A stretch of 64,000 nucleotides of DNA from Clostridia bacterium (GCA_017467205.1 JAFTSQ010000015.1:110144-174143), one strand, 5' to 3'. Shown: positions 16,864 to 25,096, counted from the first letter of the stretch. Numbers and translations: made by a program. Notes: generated by a model from the sequence alone, not told the origin.

Positions 16864-17718
16864 TTATCTTCTCTTTTTATAATTGCTTTTTTTATAATTG
16901 TTTTTTTTTGTTTTTTGTTCGTTTTTAAATAAAAGACGCTCCTTTGGTCCTGAATATCCATTGTATGTTCTTGTTGGACTTCTTAAAATTGCAACTCTAC
17001 GATTCTTAAGCATATTAAGATTATTGCTATCAATACGAAACAATTCACTTATTGATAGGATTTTTTGTCCAATAAATTGCTCATAGACTGACAAATCAAC
17101 AAAATCCTTTAAAAAGTTCAAAGCTACTATATTGTAATTAAAAGTTTTGAATTTCAAATAACGTTTTTCGCTAAAATCTTCAATTTGAATTAGAATATCA
17201 TTTTCTATTTCAAAATATACCATTACTTTATTGTTGTAATTTATGTAATCAATAAAAGTATTCTCAAACGAATTTTTCTTTTCCCAATTAAATGTCCCAT
17301 CATCGTTAAGAGTTATTTGGTTCTTCATATCAAATATCCAAATAACCCCTTTGTTGCAACTTGTGTAAAATTTATTTCTTTTGTCAAATTCGGTATTTGA
17401 GATATGACTATGCTGAAATTCAATAATAATATTTCCTATTGAAATATCGGCTCTATGGCTTTCGTTTTCTCCCTTAATCCACACCTCTCGATTTTCTTTG
17501 TTAAACCAATTTTGCCAACTCAAATGCCAATCTGACATTGGTTCATAGTGCCAATTATCTTTACATATTGTATTAGGAAAATGCGCAAAGTGAGGTTTTT
17601 TCCTTGTTCCTCTTTTTAATATTAAAGGTTCGTCACAAACAGGACAAAAATATTTGTCATTTTTATCTGCATCATCAATATATACACTATTTCCGTTGAT
17701 ATCGTTTGCTCTAAACAT
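16864..17718 (-). CDS. CoiA-like competence/nuclease family protein
   Basis: This 284-aa protein resembles CoiA, a competence-associated protein with a PD-(D/E)xK nuclease-like fold. The N-terminus carries a CPVC zinc-binding pair and GTRKKPHFAH, typical of the family. The putative nuclease core is HRADISIGNIIIEFQHSHI (about residues 86-104), with D and E-x-Q as active-site candidates. The tail is Lys/Asn-rich. Its base composition is far more AT-rich than the flanking genes, which suggests transfer. It sits 29 nt downstream of a small zinc-finger-like gene and may share its transcript. Confidence 0.75.
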   Translation of the reverse strand: MFRANDINGNSVYIDDADKNDKYFCPVCDEPLILKRGTRKKPHFAHFPNTICKDNWHYEPMSDWHLSWQNWFNKENREVWIKGENESHRADISIGNIIIEFQHSHISNTEFDKRNKFYTSCNKGVIWIFDMKNQITLNDDGTFNWEKKNSFENTFIDYINYNNKVMVYFEIENDILIQIEDFSEKRYLKFKTFNYNIVALNFLKDFVDLSVYEQFIGQKILSISELFRIDSNNLNMLKNRRVAILRSPTRTYNGYSGPKERLLFKNEQKTKKNNYKKSNYKKRR

Positions 17719-17747
17719 AATGATTCCTTATATTTGAAAAATTTCGA

Positions 17748-18110
17748 TTATGTATTGTTCTTTGCTTGCCAATTAAACTTCTCCTTGAAATCGTTGAAGC
17801 ATTGCTCGCAAATCCAATGTTTCATATCATCTGTGACATAGAAGGTACAGTTAATATCGGTTAGCGCCTTTTCCCAACACAAATCACAGTGTTCGTGCCA
17901 AAAATGCTGGATTTTTTCACCTTCAAGAAATTCAGCCCCATTGTTATCTCTTTCAACACAATACTCCGCATATTGCTTGATCTTCTGGTAGAAATCATTT
18001 TTCTCTCGGTAAGCCACTACCCAAAATTCAGGAAAAGTAACCTTGTAAAATGTTGTGTCGTCCAAATCTTCTACCATATGTTCGTTTAATTCTAATCTCC
18101 AGTCAGACAT
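17748..18110 (-). CDS. unknown 120-aa protein with paired CxxC motifs
   Basis: I do not recognise this protein. From the ATG at 18110 (strong AGGAGGGG ribosome site 4 nt upstream) it encodes about 120 aa: an acidic N-terminal half (MSDWRLELNEHMVEDLDD) and a C-terminal half with HEHCDLCWEKA and WICEQCFNDF, two Cys pairs that could bind one zinc. A frame continues upstream but only through a duplicated piece of the cotJC tail, its terminator and promoter, so the longer start is rejected. It is AT-rich and transcribed toward the CoiA-like gene. Confidence 0.7.
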   Translation of the reverse strand: MSDWRLELNEHMVEDLDDTTFYKVTFPEFWVVAYREKNDFYQKIKQYAEYCVERDNNGAEFLEGEKIQHFWHEHCDLCWEKALTDINCTFYVTDDMKHWICEQCFNDFKEKFNWQAKNNT

Positions 18111-18132
18111 AACACCCCTCCTCACTATTTCC

Positions 18133-18302
18133 ATTATACCACTACCAAACAAAAAAGTAAATAGGACGGCTTCTGAAACAAGCCGTCCTAAACAATTGGA
18201 TTGGGAAATGATTATTATTTCTTCTTTTTTGTACATATATTCGGGGTTATAGAGGTAGTAATTCTTCTGGTCGAGCTGCTCCTGCGTGCGTCTGAGCGCA
18301 TC
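18133..18302 (-). repeat. duplicated cotJC tail + terminator + promoter (copy A)
   Basis: About 145 nt (18156-18300) are nearly identical to 18867-19011, with about five differences. The unit holds, in minus-strand order, the last roughly 27 codons of cotJC (shifted at the end by a small indel), the hairpin AGGACGGCTT/AAGCCGTCCT (18163-18172 with 18180-18189), then TTTACT (18161-18156), a 17-nt spacer and TATAAT (18138-18133). The spacer has diverged from copy B while the two hexamers are unchanged, so the promoter is likely functional and drives the gene starting at 18110. Confidence 0.85.
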
Positions 18303-18331
18303 GGCGAGACAGTCAACATGAAGCATTGCTG

Positions 18332-18793
18332 TCACCAATCTACTGCTATATCAACTGTTTTATTCCATACGGTAATAAAAGGATTAGAATGGTCATCAAC
18401 CTTAAAGAAAACCCACTGCTCACATTCATCTTCAAAGTGATGATAACCATTCTTTTTGTATGTTTCAATCCTTATGCCATTATCCAAAATTATCACAACA
18501 TCATACAAAGGACTAACAGTCACAGATACTACCGTTCCGCCTATTATTTTATCTCGATACTGCTCAACAAAATACCACTCGTCATTATTAGTATCCCTTT
18601 CTCCATCCCAGCTCAAATAATCTATCGTTGTCACAAGAATATCGTTTTCGCAAATAATACGAGTAAGACCTAAGGCATGGAAAGCATATTCCTCAAAAGA
18701 GAACGACATCAATTCACACACAAGATGCAAGTCCTCTAATCGTTTACCGACAATTATTTGGAGCTGTTCATTTAACTTAGTTTGATAATTCAT
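18332..18793 (-). CDS. unknown 153-aa protein, cargo of a cotJC-tail cassette
   Basis: I do not recognise a named family. The 153-aa product is acidic, soluble and without signal peptide or membrane segment. Distinct stretches are RLEDLHLVCELMSFSFEEY near the start, VTTIDYLSWDGE and VVIILDNGIRIETYKK, then HHFEDECEQWVFFK. The alternating beta-rich layout resembles small immunity-type proteins, but that is a guess. The gene is AT-rich and lies between two copies of the cotJC tail-terminator-promoter unit, with a TTTACT-17-TATAAT promoter just upstream at 18872-18844. Confidence 0.65.
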   Translation of the reverse strand: MNYQTKLNEQLQIIVGKRLEDLHLVCELMSFSFEEYAFHALGLTRIICENDILVTTIDYLSWDGERDTNNDEWYFVEQYRDKIIGGTVVSVTVSPLYDVVIILDNGIRIETYKKNGYHHFEDECEQWVFFKVDDHSNPFITVWNKTVDIAVDW

Positions 18794-18843
18794 ATCGTCT
18801 CCTTGTCAAATCCGTGATTGTTAATTAAATAATTTCTAAAACA

Positions 18844-19012
18844 ATTATACCACACCTCACTCGAAAAGTAAATAGGACGGCTTCTGAAACAAGCCGTCCT
18901 AAACAATTGGATTGGGAAATAATTATTATTTCTTCTTTTTATACATATATTCGGGGTTATAGAGGTAGTAATTCTTCTGGTCGAGCTGCTCCTGCGTGCG
19001 CCGGAGCGCATC
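18844..19012 (-). repeat. cotJC tail + terminator + promoter (original, copy B)
   Basis: This is the native 3' end of cotJC followed by the hairpin AGGACGGCTT/AAGCCGTCCT (18874-18883 with 18891-18900), then a promoter TTTACT (18872-18867), 17 nt, TATAAT (18849-18844) for the gene starting at 18793. The -35 hexamer lies inside the T-rich tail of the terminator. It matches copy A at 18133-18302. Confidence 0.85.
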
Positions 19013-19534
19013 TCCAAAGCGCTGGAAATGAACGACCTCGCGCTGACGAAGGAAGCGAATAACGTCGTTTACGTCGGGGTCGTCGGAAAGCCTCAGAATA
19101 TTGTCGTAGGTCACCCTCGCCTTCTGCTCTGCCGCAAGGTCTTCCATAAGGTCGGCAACGGCATCGCCCTTTGATTGAATAGCGGCGGCAGTGAAGGGAA
19201 CACCGCTTGCCGACGCAGGATAAATTCCGACGGTGTGATCAACAAAATATTTATCGAAATTTCCCGCCTTTATCTGCTCAGGAGTAAGATTTCTCGTCAG
19301 CTGATAGAGCAGTGCGGCAACCATCTCGGTGTGTCCGACCTCTTCCGTACCGATGTCCGTGAGAAGTCCGATTGCCTCGTTCGAGGGCATAGTGTACCTC
19401 TGGTTGAGGTATCTGTTAGCGGCGCCGGTTTCGCCGTCAGGGCCGCCGAGCTGACTTATAATAACGCCCGCAAGGCGTGGGTTGGGATTTTTGATGTTAA
19501 CGGGGTATTGCAGCTTTTTTTCGTATATCCACAT
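18926..19534 (-). CDS. cotJC: spore coat protein CotJC (manganese-catalase-like)
   Basis: This 202-aa protein matches CotJC, a spore-coat protein with the di-manganese catalase fold. The N-terminus MWIYEKKLQYPVNI is characteristic. Metal-site carboxylates and histidines are visible in the blocks around LTDIGTEEVGHTEM (about residue 65) and EDLAAEQKARVTYDNIL (about 135), and REVVHFQRFGDALRRTQEQ near the C-terminus is conserved. It ends the cotJABC operon, 10 nt after cotJB. The start at 19534 follows TGAGGA. Its last 27 codons are duplicated at 18.2-18.3 kb. Confidence 0.93.
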   Translation of the reverse strand: MWIYEKKLQYPVNIKNPNPRLAGVIISQLGGPDGETGAANRYLNQRYTMPSNEAIGLLTDIGTEEVGHTEMVAALLYQLTRNLTPEQIKAGNFDKYFVDHTVGIYPASASGVPFTAAAIQSKGDAVADLMEDLAAEQKARVTYDNILRLSDDPDVNDVIRFLRQREVVHFQRFGDALRRTQEQLDQKNYYLYNPEYMYKKKK

Positions 19535-19544
19535 ATAATTTTCC

Positions 19545-19814
19545 TCACTTTCCCGAAGAGCAACCGCTGGGGTCTTTTCTCTGCCAAGGCCATTCGCCCT
19601 CAATCCAGTTCCAGCTCTTTCCTGAAACGCCGTTCGTGCGTATAGCACCGTGCTTTCCCTGGTATTCGTCCATCAGCTCATCGAGCTCGCCACAGAGCGT
19701 GTGAAAATAGGCAAGAGCCGCGCTGTTGTCGGGGTGCGTGTCGAGAAATAATTGCGTTTCAAGCTTCGCGAAGGAGATTTCCTGAATCTTCTTCATAAGT
19801 TCTTTTTCAGTCAT
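19545..19814 (-). CDS. cotJB: spore coat protein CotJB
   Basis: This 89-aa protein is CotJB, a small spore-coat component made in the mother cell during sporulation. Landmarks are the N-terminal helical part (KKIQEISFAKLETQLFLDTHPDN) and the C-terminal block NWIEGEWPW. Length is typical. It sits between cotJA (56 nt upstream) and cotJC (10 nt downstream). AAAGGA lies about 12 nt before the ATG, a rather long spacing. Confidence 0.92.
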   Translation of the reverse strand: MTEKELMKKIQEISFAKLETQLFLDTHPDNSAALAYFHTLCGELDELMDEYQGKHGAIRTNGVSGKSWNWIEGEWPWQRKDPSGCSSGK

Positions 19815-19870
19815 TTTTTGAAATTGTCCTTTCTGTCAAAAGCGGCTGTGCGCCGTGTCTTGAAATGCTA

Positions 19871-20077
19871 TCAGTAGTCAAGCGGCTTGTAAAGCTCCTC
19901 AAAGAGCGTTCCGTGGCAGAGCGCGTCAGCAGGAGAAAAAATCATTCGCCACTCGTTCTTCGGCGAATATACCATCGCGAGCTGACCGCCCTCGCAGGGC
20001 ATAGCGGAGCGCGCGTCAGAGCCACCCTGCGAGGTGCCCCTCTGTGTGATGGGATATCCGTTTTCGTTTTTTTCCAT
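19871..20077 (-). CDS. cotJA: spore coat associated protein CotJA
   Basis: This 68-aa protein is CotJA, the first gene of the cotJABC spore-coat operon. The conserved block QLAMVYSPKNEWRMIFSP and the ending LFEELYKPL identify it. The start at 20077 is chosen for GGAAGGAA 8 nt upstream; a longer frame begins 11 codons earlier without a ribosome site. A GGCGG/CCGCC hairpin lies in the leader. A CATAAACT element further upstream could be a mother-cell sigma -10 site, but this is weak. Confidence 0.88.
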   Translation of the reverse strand: MEKNENGYPITQRGTSQGGSDARSAMPCEGGQLAMVYSPKNEWRMIFSPADALCHGTLFEELYKPLDY

Positions 20078-20198
20078 ATTTTGTGTTTCCTTCCGGCTTA
20101 TTGGCGGCAAAGACCGCCGTTATCAGTTTATGAAAAAGTGCTCCAAAAGGTCGCAACAAATCAATCTTAATCCCTCGTCAAAAATAGAAAAAGAAAAA

Positions 20199-20227
20199 GC
20201 GCGAGGGAGCTTGCCGCTCTCCCGCGC
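20199..20227 (-). terminator. intrinsic terminator after the GGET-repeat gene
   Basis: On the minus strand GCGCGGGAGAG pairs with CTCCCTCGCGC and runs into CTTTTTC and a further T-rich tract. Confidence 0.88.
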
Positions 20228-20242
20228 ATAAAAATCAAAAAT

Positions 20243-20629
20243 TTAGTCGCCAAATTTATCCATAGGAGTATCAACGTTCTTGTCGCCGTTGGTCGTACCT
20301 TCTTCTTCCTGGTCGCCGAACTCATCATCGATATCGCCACCGGTCTCGCCGCCGGTCTCACCACCGGTTTCACCACCGGTCTCGCCACCGGTCTCGCCGC
20401 CGGTTTCGCCACCGGTCTCGCCGCCGGTCTCACCACCGGTCTCACCACCGGTTTCGCCGCCGGTCTCGCCGCCGGTCTCACCACCGGTTTCGCCACCGGT
20501 CTCGCCGCCGGTTTCGCCACCGGTCTCGCCTCCATTGTTCTGACCGCCGTTATCGCCGGTACCGCCGCAGGACACGAACATAAGGGTGACCGAGAGGATA
20601 AGAAGAAGCGCTATAAGTAATTTTTTCAT
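20243..20629 (-). CDS. small lipoprotein with 16 tandem GGET repeats
   Basis: This 128-aa predicted lipoprotein has a signal peptide ending VTLMFVSCGG, whose Cys should be lipid-modified. The mature chain begins GGTGDNGGQNN, continues as 16 exact copies of Gly-Gly-Glu-Thr, and ends with an acidic tail (DIDDEFGDQEEEG...MDKFGD). The repeat is likely an extended, flexible, negatively charged spacer. No enzymatic domain fits in the rest, so the function is unknown. The ATG at 20629 follows GGAGA in the shared hairpin leader. Synonymous differences between repeats show it is not a sequencing artefact. Confidence 0.75.
   Translation of the reverse strand: MKKLLIALLLILSVTLMFVSCGGTGDNGGQNNGGETGGETGGETGGETGGETGGETGGETGGETGGETGGETGGETGGETGGETGGETGGETGGETGGDIDDEFGDQEEEGTTNGDKNVDTPMDKFGD
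20342..20533. repeat. 16 x 12-bp tandem repeat encoding GGET
   Basis: Sixteen units of the form GGCGAGACCGGT/GGTGAAACCGGT on the minus strand differ only at third codon positions. The opposite strand is also open through it, reading Pro-Pro-Val-Ser repeats, but has no start signals. Confidence 0.9.
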
Positions 20630-20633
20630 AATA

Positions 20634-20659
20634 ATCTCCATTCTGTCGCCTAAGGCAAC
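20634..20659 (-). promoter_or_regulatory. leader hairpin plus ribosome site, shared type (copy 2)
   Basis: Minus-strand RNA reads GTTGCC-TTA-GGCGAC then AGAATGGAGATT before the start codon, the same as the leader at 5957-5982 except for the loop. Confidence 0.7.
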
Positions 20660-20676
20660 CTTATAAAGTTTACTCA

Positions 20677-20705
20677 ATTATAACATAACGAATGCCGCAT
20701 TTCAA
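20677..20705 (-). promoter_or_regulatory. promoter of the GGET-repeat lipoprotein gene
   Basis: Minus strand TTGAAA (20705-20700), 17 nt, TATAAT (20682-20677). Confidence 0.78.
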
Positions 20706-20785
20706 GTGCAAAATATAAAAATATAACAAAAATTTTATAATCTTTATTATTTTACTCGCGGCGGTGCGAAAGTTCGCTTTTTGTA

Positions 20786-20814
20786 TTGCAAAAATTAGAA
20801 AATAGTGATATAAT
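20786..20814 (+). promoter_or_regulatory. promoter of the GH2-like gene
   Basis: TTGCAA (20786-20791), 17 nt, TATAAT (20809-20814). Confidence 0.75.
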
Positions 20815-20879
20815 TATAGGGAACAACTATTTTTTAATAAAAGGCGAGTGCTTTTTTGAAATTCGGAAGGGAGGACGCC

Positions 20880-22988
20880 GTGAATAAGATTAAAATTGAG
20901 AATTTTGCTTTGCACGTTTGCGGCAAGGACTTGGTCTGTCGCGCTCCCTTCTCGCTCTATGAAGTAATGCTTGATAGCTTGCACTCCTTCGAGGCTGACT
21001 TTTGTGAATTTTTCTCCGTCTTCACGGTTGATTCCGCGGTAGCAACCTCTCGCGAGCTTTATATCAGATGCTCGGGTGTTCCTAAGGGAGCAACCGTGAG
21101 TCTTAACGGTAATCCCGTGTCGATTTCAATAGGCTCGGCAAAGGATATTTTACATAACGTAAAGCAGTATATAAAGCACGGTGATAACACCTTGTCCGTA
21201 TCCTTCCGCTCGCCGGGCGGCGTGCTTGATCCGAGGCGGATCGGAGTTTTTGGCGAAATTGAGCTTCTCGCCTTTGAGAGCTCGGTTATTGAGAGCGTAA
21301 AGATAAACCGTGCTTATAAGGGCACGGGGGCGACAGTTGACATATCCGTGTCGGTCGTAGGACGAACCGATAACACTCACGCAGTAGCCGTTCTTGCCGC
21401 TCCGAGCGGAAAGATGTATTATTCCGGCCTTTCTCGCTGCCGAGGCAGAATATCAATTCCCGATGCGGAGCTTTGGTATCCCTGTGGGGTAGGTAACTCA
21501 CCCCTCTATAAGCTCACCGTCACCCTTTATCAAGGTGACGAGCTTGCGGACGTTTTTGAAACACGCATCGGACTTTGTAGCCTTGAGCTTCAAAAAAACG
21601 GCGCTCGGACGAGCCTATTGGCAAACGGTGTGGAGTGCTTGCTCATCGGTGCGGAGCTTGACGATATAGACGCAGTCTTCAACTCCTCGTATACGAGGAT
21701 TCAGCGCCTTCTTGAGTCGGCGTACGCCGCGGGCGTGAATGCTCTGCGCATACGCGGCGAATTTACTCCGTCGAAGAAGCTTTACGAATGTGCCGACAGA
21801 TACGGAATTCTCATATTCCGCGAGGTTTCGGGGCTTTCCTCACTTGGTAGCGACGAGCGTGCCTGCGGTATGATAGCTATGACCGAAACGCTTGAGGAGC
21901 TCTCCGCTTATACGAGCTTCGCATTCGCCGTCACGGGTGCTGAGGACTATTCAATGGTGGATAGGCTGATAAGCGGCAACGATATCGGCGTAAAGCATCT
22001 TGAGGATAGCTTCTTTAATGGCTGCATAGAGAAAATTAACCTTCCCATATCTATACCGAGGAAGGAAACTCTCGCCACCTACGGTGAGGACGGTATGCTC
22101 AATCTCTTCTCGGTCGCGCTTGAGGGCGCGGTGAAGGATAGGAGAGAGCTGATAGAAATGCTTTCATCGATTTCGGAGAGCTATCTTTGCCCTTCCGATT
22201 TCTCGGATGCGATCTATACCTCTCAGATCAACGCGGCGTCAAGGCTGAAGGACGCCTTTGCCGCTATTAGAAAAGAGAATACCGCTCCGTTTGCCATATT
22301 CGTCGGACGGCTTTTTGACCAAACACCGAAGATCTCCGATTCGCTTATTGATAGCTTCCTTCGTCCGAAGGCGGCGTATCACGCCCTCGCCCGCTCGGCA
22401 AAGCCGATATTCGCATCTGCCGAAATAAAGGGCGGCTCACTCACCGTAACGGTGCGCTCGGATAGGTCGGATAGCTACTCGGCAGTCTTGCGCGTGCTCG
22501 TTAAGGATTCGGCGAACAGAACGCACCGTGAAAAGAGCGTCGACTTCACACTCCGGCCGCACACTGCGAGCGAATTTTACAACGAAAATATCGACGAGTT
22601 GCTCGGAGCTGAAAAGGATAGGTTTTATATCTATTATGAGGTGTTAGACGGCACCCGTGTCGAGTTTTGCGATACAAAACAGCTCGTAAGCCCACGATGC
22701 TTCAAGTATGAAGACCCGAATATACAAACTCATATAGAAGGGGCAGGCAGAAGATTCAGTCTGACGCTTATCTCCTCGGCATACGCGGCGGGAGTTTCGC
22801 TCTCGTTCGAGGGGGTTGACGCCGTGTTTGAGGATAACTTCTTTGATATTACCGAGAACGTGCCGCAGCGCGTGCGCTTCTCGGTGATAGGTGATCACTT
22901 TGGTATTGATGAGCTTGGGGCGCGACTTGTCGTGCGCACTGTGCGCGATATCGGACGAGCTGCCTCTTGCCAAAAATATAAAAAATAA
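20880..22988 (+). CDS. GH2 beta-mannosidase-like protein lacking catalytic motifs
   Basis: This 702-aa protein follows the domain order of GH2 mannosidases: sugar-binding domain (about 1-140, with LYIRCSGVPKGATVSLNG), immunoglobulin-like domain (about 145-240, ending ELWYPCGVGNSPLYKLTVTL), TIM-barrel-like region and C-terminal beta domains (RPKAAYHALARSAKPIF). Where active enzymes show WGGGxYE, GNNE and SEYG, it has IRGEFTPSKKLYE, VTGAEDYS and no recognisable nucleophile block. It is therefore probably a non-catalytic or strongly divergent homologue. No signal peptide is seen. The GTG at 20880 is chosen because GGAAGGGAGG lies 5 nt upstream. Confidence 0.65.
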   Translation: MNKIKIENFALHVCGKDLVCRAPFSLYEVMLDSLHSFEADFCEFFSVFTVDSAVATSRELYIRCSGVPKGATVSLNGNPVSISIGSAKDILHNVKQYIKHGDNTLSVSFRSPGGVLDPRRIGVFGEIELLAFESSVIESVKINRAYKGTGATVDISVSVVGRTDNTHAVAVLAAPSGKMYYSGLSRCRGRISIPDAELWYPCGVGNSPLYKLTVTLYQGDELADVFETRIGLCSLELQKNGARTSLLANGVECLLIGAELDDIDAVFNSSYTRIQRLLESAYAAGVNALRIRGEFTPSKKLYECADRYGILIFREVSGLSSLGSDERACGMIAMTETLEELSAYTSFAFAVTGAEDYSMVDRLISGNDIGVKHLEDSFFNGCIEKINLPISIPRKETLATYGEDGMLNLFSVALEGAVKDRRELIEMLSSISESYLCPSDFSDAIYTSQINAASRLKDAFAAIRKENTAPFAIFVGRLFDQTPKISDSLIDSFLRPKAAYHALARSAKPIFASAEIKGGSLTVTVRSDRSDSYSAVLRVLVKDSANRTHREKSVDFTLRPHTASEFYNENIDELLGAEKDRFYIYYEVLDGTRVEFCDTKQLVSPRCFKYEDPNIQTHIEGAGRRFSLTLISSAYAAGVSLSFEGVDAVFEDNFFDITENVPQRVRFSVIGDHFGIDELGARLVVRTVRDIGRAASCQKYKK

Positions 22989-23032
22989 GACGTTACACCG
23001 CAGGTGTGGTTGCGGTGGAGAGGAGACAAATT

Positions 23033-23593
23033 ATGAAAAACCTTTTTGCAGAATTCAAAAAGTTCATTCTGCGCGGTAACGTAGTTGATATGGCAGTCGG
23101 TGTCACTGTTGCAGGTGCTTTCACCGCTATCGTTACTGCATTCACCAAGGGCTTCGTATCCCCGATAGTTGCCCTTATCACAGGCGGCTCGCCCCTTACC
23201 GAAATGAAGACCATCGTCCGCGAGGCTGAAACGGTTATCGAGGACGGCGTAGAGGTCGTCGTTAAGGCAGAGGTTGCTATTCTTTGGGGGGCATTTATTC
23301 AGGCTATGCTCGACTTCCTTATCATAGCGCTCGTTCTTTTCAGCGTTATGAAGATTTGGTCGGTCATTCAGAAAAGAGCTGCAAAGATAGCAAACGAGAT
23401 ATCCGCCAAGCTCAACGCAGAAAAGCTCGAAAAAGAGCGCCTTGAGGCTGAAGCGAAGGCAGCTGCCGAGGCTGAGGCAAAGGCAGAGGCCGACAGAATT
23501 GCGGCAGAAAAGGCACAGGCTGAAAAGGAGCTTGCTGACAGAGAGGTCAACCTTCTTATTGAGATTCGCGACCTGCTTAAGCAGCGCGACTAA
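23033..23593 (+). CDS. mscL: large-conductance mechanosensitive channel with extended coiled-coil tail
   Basis: This 186-aa membrane protein is MscL, the pentameric channel that opens under membrane tension to release solutes. The family signature FKKFILRGNVVDMAVGVTVAGAFTAIV starts at residue 6, and TM2 is QAMLDFLIIALVLFSVMKIW. Typical MscL is about 130-150 aa. Here the C-terminal helix is lengthened by roughly 50 residues of Ala/Glu/Lys heptads (EAEAKAAAEAEAKAEADR...), predicting a long cytoplasmic coiled coil. An ACACC-GCA-GGTGT hairpin (22995-23007) precedes the GGAGAGGAG ribosome site. Confidence 0.93.
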   Translation: MKNLFAEFKKFILRGNVVDMAVGVTVAGAFTAIVTAFTKGFVSPIVALITGGSPLTEMKTIVREAETVIEDGVEVVVKAEVAILWGAFIQAMLDFLIIALVLFSVMKIWSVIQKRAAKIANEISAKLNAEKLEKERLEAEAKAAAEAEAKAEADRIAAEKAQAEKELADREVNLLIEIRDLLKQRD

Positions 23594-23635
23594 TCCGAAA
23601 TCGATTGATTTTGCCGAAATATTGGCAAAATGTGA

Positions 23636-23664
23636 TTGACAGAGGGTAAAGCTTGTAATATAAT
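23636..23664 (+). promoter_or_regulatory. consensus promoter of asnS
   Basis: TTGACA (23636-23641), 17 nt, TATAAT (23659-23664). The leader is only about 30 nt, so there is no room for a T-box riboswitch. Confidence 0.82.
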
Positions 23665-23701
23665 ATTACATAAAAACCGTTAACGGAGATTCCTGAGAAA
23701 A

Positions 23702-25096
23702 ATGAAAAGAGAACTCGTAAGACATATTTATTCCACCCCCGAATCCTTCGGAGGTAAAGAGGTAACACTTGGCGGATGGGTGAGAAACCTCCGCGACTCG
23801 AAAGCCTTTGGCTTTATCGACCTCAACGACGGCTCCTGCTTCAAGAGCATACAGGTCGTCTTTGAGCGCGAAAAAATAGCTAACTACGACGAGATAGCAT
23901 CAATGAACGTTGGCGCATCGCTCGTGGTCCACGGTATCGTAACGCTCACCCCCGGTGCAAAGCAGCCCTTTGAGCTTAAGGCGACGAAGATAGAGGTTGA
24001 GGGAACTTCAACTCCCGACTATCCTCTTCAGCCCAAGCGCCACACGGTAGAGTTCCTTCGTGAGCAGGCTTACCTGCGTCCGAGAACCAATCTCTTCTCG
24101 GCGGTGTTCAGAGTAAGAAGTGAGGTAGCCTACGCTATCCATTCCTTCTTCCACGAAAGAGGCTTTGTCTACGTTCACACCCCGATAATCACGGCGTCTG
24201 ACTGTGAGGGTGCGGGCGAAATGTTCCGCGTAACCACCCTCGACCTGAACGAGCTTCCGAGAACCGAGAGCGGTGAGGTCGACTACTCGAAGGACTTCTT
24301 CGGCAAGAGTGCTAACCTCACGGTTTCGGGTCAGCTTGAGGGAGAAACCTACGCTATGGCGTTCGGTAATATCTATACCTTCGGCCCAACCTTCCGTGCA
24401 GAGAACTCCAACACCGCGCGTCACGCCGCAGAGTTCTGGATGATAGAGCCGGAGATTGCATTCGCCGACCTCGACGATGATATGCAGCTTGCCTGGGATA
24501 TGATAAAGTATATCGTAAATCACGTATGCGAAAGCTGCCCCCAGGAGCTTGAGTTCTTCAATAAATTCGTAGATAACACGCTTCTTTCGCGTATCGAGGC
24601 GCTTCGAGGTGCCGACTACGCAAAGGTTACCTATACCGAGGCAATAGAAATTCTCGAAAAGTCCGGTCAGGACTTCAAGTTCCCGGTATATTGGGGCGTC
24701 GACCTTCAGACCGAGCACGAAAGATACCTCACAGAGCAGGTGTACAAAATGCCGATATTCCTCGTCGACTATCCAAAGGATATCAAGGCGTTTTATATGC
24801 GCCTGAACGACGACGGAAAGACAGTTGCGGCAATGGATCTCTTAGTTCCAGGTGTCGGCGAGATAATCGGTGGCTCACAGCGTGAGGAGCGCCTTGACGT
24901 GCTCACCGCCCGTATGAAAGAGCTCGACCTTAAGGAAGAGGACTATTGGTGGTATCTCAATCTCCGCAAGTACGGCGGAACGAAGCACGCAGGCTTCGGT
25001 CTTGGCTTCGAGAGAATCATTATGTACCTCACGGGTGTATCCAACATCCGCGACGTTCTTCCTTATCCGAGAACCGTCGGTAACGCAGAATATTAA
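23702..25096 (+). CDS. asnS: asparagine--tRNA ligase
   Basis: This 464-aa class IIb aminoacyl-tRNA synthetase charges tRNA-Asn. The N-terminal OB-fold anticodon-binding domain ([25 protein letters not shown]) is followed by catalytic motif 2 ([27 protein letters not shown]) and motif 3 ([27 protein letters not shown]). Length and motifs are canonical for AsnS. It is monocistronic with its own consensus promoter and a strong terminator. Confidence 0.97.
   Translation: MKRELVRHIYSTPESFGGKEVTLGGWVRNLRDSKAFGFIDLNDGSCFKSIQVVFEREKIANYDEIASMNVGASLVVHGIVTLTPGAKQPFELKATKIEVEGTSTPDYPLQPKRHTVEFLREQAYLRPRTNLFSAVFRVRSEVAYAIHSFFHERGFVYVHTPIITASDCEGAGEMFRVTTLDLNELPRTESGEVDYSKDFFGKSANLTVSGQLEGETYAMAFGNIYTFGPTFRAENSNTARHAAEFWMIEPEIAFADLDDDMQLAWDMIKYIVNHVCESCPQELEFFNKFVDNTLLSRIEALRGADYAKVTYTEAIEILEKSGQDFKFPVYWGVDLQTEHERYLTEQVYKMPIFLVDYPKDIKAFYMRLNDDGKTVAAMDLLVPGVGEIIGGSQREERLDVLTARMKELDLKEEDYWWYLNLRKYGGTKHAGFGLGFERIIMYLTGVSNIRDVLPYPRTVGNAEY

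Noticed and set aside
17748..18338. A 196-aa protein with a CotJC-like N-terminus
   Set aside because: The N-terminal 76 codons run through a duplicated cotJC tail, its terminator and promoter; the ATG at 18110 has a strong ribosome site.
20342..20533. Regular 12-bp repeats as a CRISPR array
   Set aside because: There are no unique spacers; the units are contiguous codons for GGET inside a lipoprotein gene with signal peptide and ribosome site.
20280..20543. Open frame on the plus strand reading Pro-Pro-Val-Ser repeats as a gene
   Set aside because: It is the antisense image of the GGET repeat, with no ribosome site or non-repeat domain.
23642..23701. T-box riboswitch upstream of asnS
   Set aside because: The promoter lies about 40 nt before the start codon, leaving no space for a T-box and no TGGNACC-type sequence.
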